Of a DNA stretch of 64,000 bases, positions 61,904-64,000 are shown piece by piece (positions within the stretch are counted from its first letter, which is position 1; each line of letters starts with the position of its first letter). The stretch is from contig QFXI01000021.1 in assembly GCA_003402315.1 (NCBI GenBank), forward strand, positions 62,001 through 126,000, given 5' to 3'. The position numbers and the translations under genes were made by a program. Source of the stretch: Candidatus Nitrotoga sp. LAW. Its GTDB lineage: Bacteria > Pseudomonadota > Gammaproteobacteria > Burkholderiales > Gallionellaceae. The notes under the pieces were generated by a model, which was given only the letters and a program-made list of their open reading frames with translations, made no database searches and was not told the DNA's origin.

Positions 61904-61932
61904 TTGTAGCGCTGAATCTCGTGACTTCCACG

Positions 61933-62319
61933 TCATCCTTCATGTAGATGCGATAACACGTCCCGCAGAACAATTGCCTGATTATGTTCCTGGTCTTTTG
62001 CCCCATAAATGAGGGTAATTATTCGGCCATCCGCTTCAGATAATAAGCTCCGTATTTGCTCCCGCTTCTCTTCGGTATCAAGTTCGCTCCGGTAGCGTTG
62101 CTGGAAAGATTCCCATCGCTTCGGATCGTGCCCAAACCATTTGCGCAAATCCGCGCTTGGCGCGAGGCCGCGCGCCCACTGATCAAGTTTAAGCGTCGCT
62201 TTGCTGCACCCTCGGGGCCAAATGCGGTCGACGAGGACACGATAACCGTCCTCCGGTATCGCATTTTCGTACGCTCGCTTTATGACTATATCTAATTTCT
62301 TGCTATTTACATGCGACAT
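61933..62319 (-). CDS. DUF488 family protein
   Basis: IKRAYENAIPEDGYRVLVDRIWPRGCSKATLKLDQWARGLAPSADLRKWFGHDPKRWESF; start at MSHVNSKK. Confidence 0.92.
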   Translation of the reverse strand: MSHVNSKKLDIVIKRAYENAIPEDGYRVLVDRIWPRGCSKATLKLDQWARGLAPSADLRKWFGHDPKRWESFQQRYRSELDTEEKREQIRSLLSEADGRIITLIYGAKDQEHNQAIVLRDVLSHLHEG

Positions 62320-62562
62320 TCTTTGCTCCGTTCGCCAAGACATACCATACCTTTTATTTAACCAGCCTCAGCGCGGCAAAGGCAGGTTTGATAAGAATAT
62401 CGTCGCACTGCAAAAACTCAAAGGCACAGGATCAGCTCTGACATCCCAACAAACTCTGTAACGCTTCACAATTGGCCAGACCACACAAACTGGAATTTTC
62501 GGGTCTTTCGTGGAACATCACAGGCAGAAAAATCCAGCACAGCTCAAAGGCAAGAAGGTTAA

Positions 62563-63552
62563 TCACCTTTCGGTGTCTAACCTGTTGATCTCGGGAAAAC
62601 GTCGTGAGCACACATTGTTTTTACCGCTTTTCTTTACTTCATACATTAATTCATCAGCAGCTTTAAGCATTGCAGGGAACGAACGATCAGCTTCGCCGAA
62701 CCATGCTATACCGATGCTGCCCTTCACAGGCGGGAAGTCTAGAAGTGCAGCGTTCACCGCAATGGAAATCTTCCGCCCTACTTCAATAGATGCTTCGTAT
62801 CCAATTTCTAAAAGCAGAACGGCAAATTCGTCGCCGCCCAATCGTGCGACTCGATCGCTAGAGCGCGAGGCGCCTCGCAGAGCTCCGGCTGTCGCCTGCA
62901 GTGCCATATCCCCAGCATCATGGCCCTTGGTGTCGTTAAGCTGTTTAAAATCGTCCAAATCCAGAATAATAAGAGCCAAGGGGTGTGCATAGCGCTTCGT
63001 GCGCTCGACTTCATCGGCGCCAGCCTCGAGAAAGGCCCGCCTGTTATGAAGCCCAGTCAGAACATCCCGGGTCGCGCGTTCGTGCTCTCTTTCAAATTGC
63101 AGACGAACCTGAGTGGCAAGGAGAGCTACCAGGCTGTAGGTCATTAAGTGGGTTAATGCGTTTACCCACGGAATCCACTGGGCGCTGTATTGTCGCCCCG
63201 AAGCAATATCGCCCACGAGCCACATCGCAGATGCAAGGAAAGCCATAGACAAACCATTCCTTTTTCCACCTACCCATGTAATCACAAGCACCGACAGCAC
63301 CGCCAAGGATGCAAAATCGAACTCGGCGTTAGTTGCTATCCGAAATGCAAAAATAAGCAGGAATACACCGACGCAGATTGACCATACAACCCAAAGGCGC
63401 CAACCGGTCCAGAAGATACTAAGAAGAAAATTAGGAATCCTTGCCTTTTTCATATTTATTGAATCGGTCATCAAATAGTGAGCGGTTCGCTCTATCCATT
63501 TTAAAAGTTGGATGGATTTGAACAAGCTCAGGCAGGACGGTTCAAGTTTCAA
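62563..63552 (-). CDS. Membrane-bound diguanylate cyclase (GGDEF)
   Basis: Several N-terminal TM helices, DVLTGLHNRRAF, RLGGDEFAVLLLEI. Confidence 0.94.
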   Translation of the reverse strand: MKLEPSCLSLFKSIQLLKWIERTAHYLMTDSINMKKARIPNFLLSIFWTGWRLWVVWSICVGVFLLIFAFRIATNAEFDFASLAVLSVLVITWVGGKRNGLSMAFLASAMWLVGDIASGRQYSAQWIPWVNALTHLMTYSLVALLATQVRLQFEREHERATRDVLTGLHNRRAFLEAGADEVERTKRYAHPLALIILDLDDFKQLNDTKGHDAGDMALQATAGALRGASRSSDRVARLGGDEFAVLLLEIGYEASIEVGRKISIAVNAALLDFPPVKGSIGIAWFGEADRSFPAMLKAADELMYEVKKSGKNNVCSRRFPEINRLDTER

Positions 63553-64000
63553 AATGGCCGACTATAGTCCCCTGCATGATGCGATATTATTTATCGCGGC
63601 TTTTCCAAATTTACATTCTATCTCCACTGCAAAATAATCTGGCAGCGCTATTCGTAAGGTATTGAACAGTGTCCGGCATTGTCACATTTAACATCTACTT
63701 TTACTAGACTAGCAATCGCGTAAAATAATTATTAAACAATGTGCTACGGGTTAATTCTTGTAATTTATGACACTGATTACTGGCAAAATTTTGAAATTAA
63801 ATAACAGCTCATTATCCTCAATGCGTTGAGTAAATCATAAATCCTAAGCCGGCCAAGCCGTAATCAAAAATGGCAGATTGACTAAAAATCTTGCACAAAA
63901 TCGATTACGGAAGGCCGAAAGATAAAGAATCACACCTCATATATTAACAAGCGACCACTACGTTTTTGTAATTTCACCAATGTTTATGGACTCAAGAATG

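Overview
This window looks like a betaproteobacterial chromosome segment; a Gallionella/Sideroxydans-like host is inferred from gene content only. The left 40 kb is mostly core genome: a substrate-binding-protein / hybrid histidine kinase / response regulator trio, a nitrogen-assimilation cluster (ntrBC, nirC, nirBD, cobA, amtB, PII), a TonB-dependent receptor, an ElaB/YqjD-like trio, lysC, a Bax-inhibitor-1 family protein, pgeF, rluD, bamD, an MscS channel, a very large multidomain glycosyltransferase, minCDE and a DinG-type helicase. A complete tmRNA gene (ssrA, tag ANDEKYALAA) lies at 40272-40640, and a P4-type tyrosine integrase starts 165 bp downstream. An imperfect copy of the ssrA 3' end plus its terminator recurs at about 51998-52074, and a shorter ssrA-3'-like remnant lies at about 60369-60391. 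I read 40.6-60.4 kb as two tandem ssrA-targeted islands. Island 1 holds int, an orphan ORF, AlpA, HTH and KilA-N proteins, a replication-like HTH protein followed by four iteron-like palindromes, a duplicated gene fragment, and a trypsin/TonB-C/MORN/Sel1 chimera. Island 2 has no integrase and holds envelope proteins, a type I R-M operon in the order HTH-R-S-DinD-M, and a toxin-antitoxin pair truncated at the junction. Most interesting: the tandem-island structure with two arm-site motifs (GGGGCAAC and GGGGTAAC), the iteron-like array, the propeller-SEC-C-TPR-GT2-GT4 fusion, the protease-MORN-Sel1 chimera, and the orphan ORF next to the integrase. No CRISPR array or tRNA gene was recognised by eye. 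All family calls come from reading motifs, with no database search.
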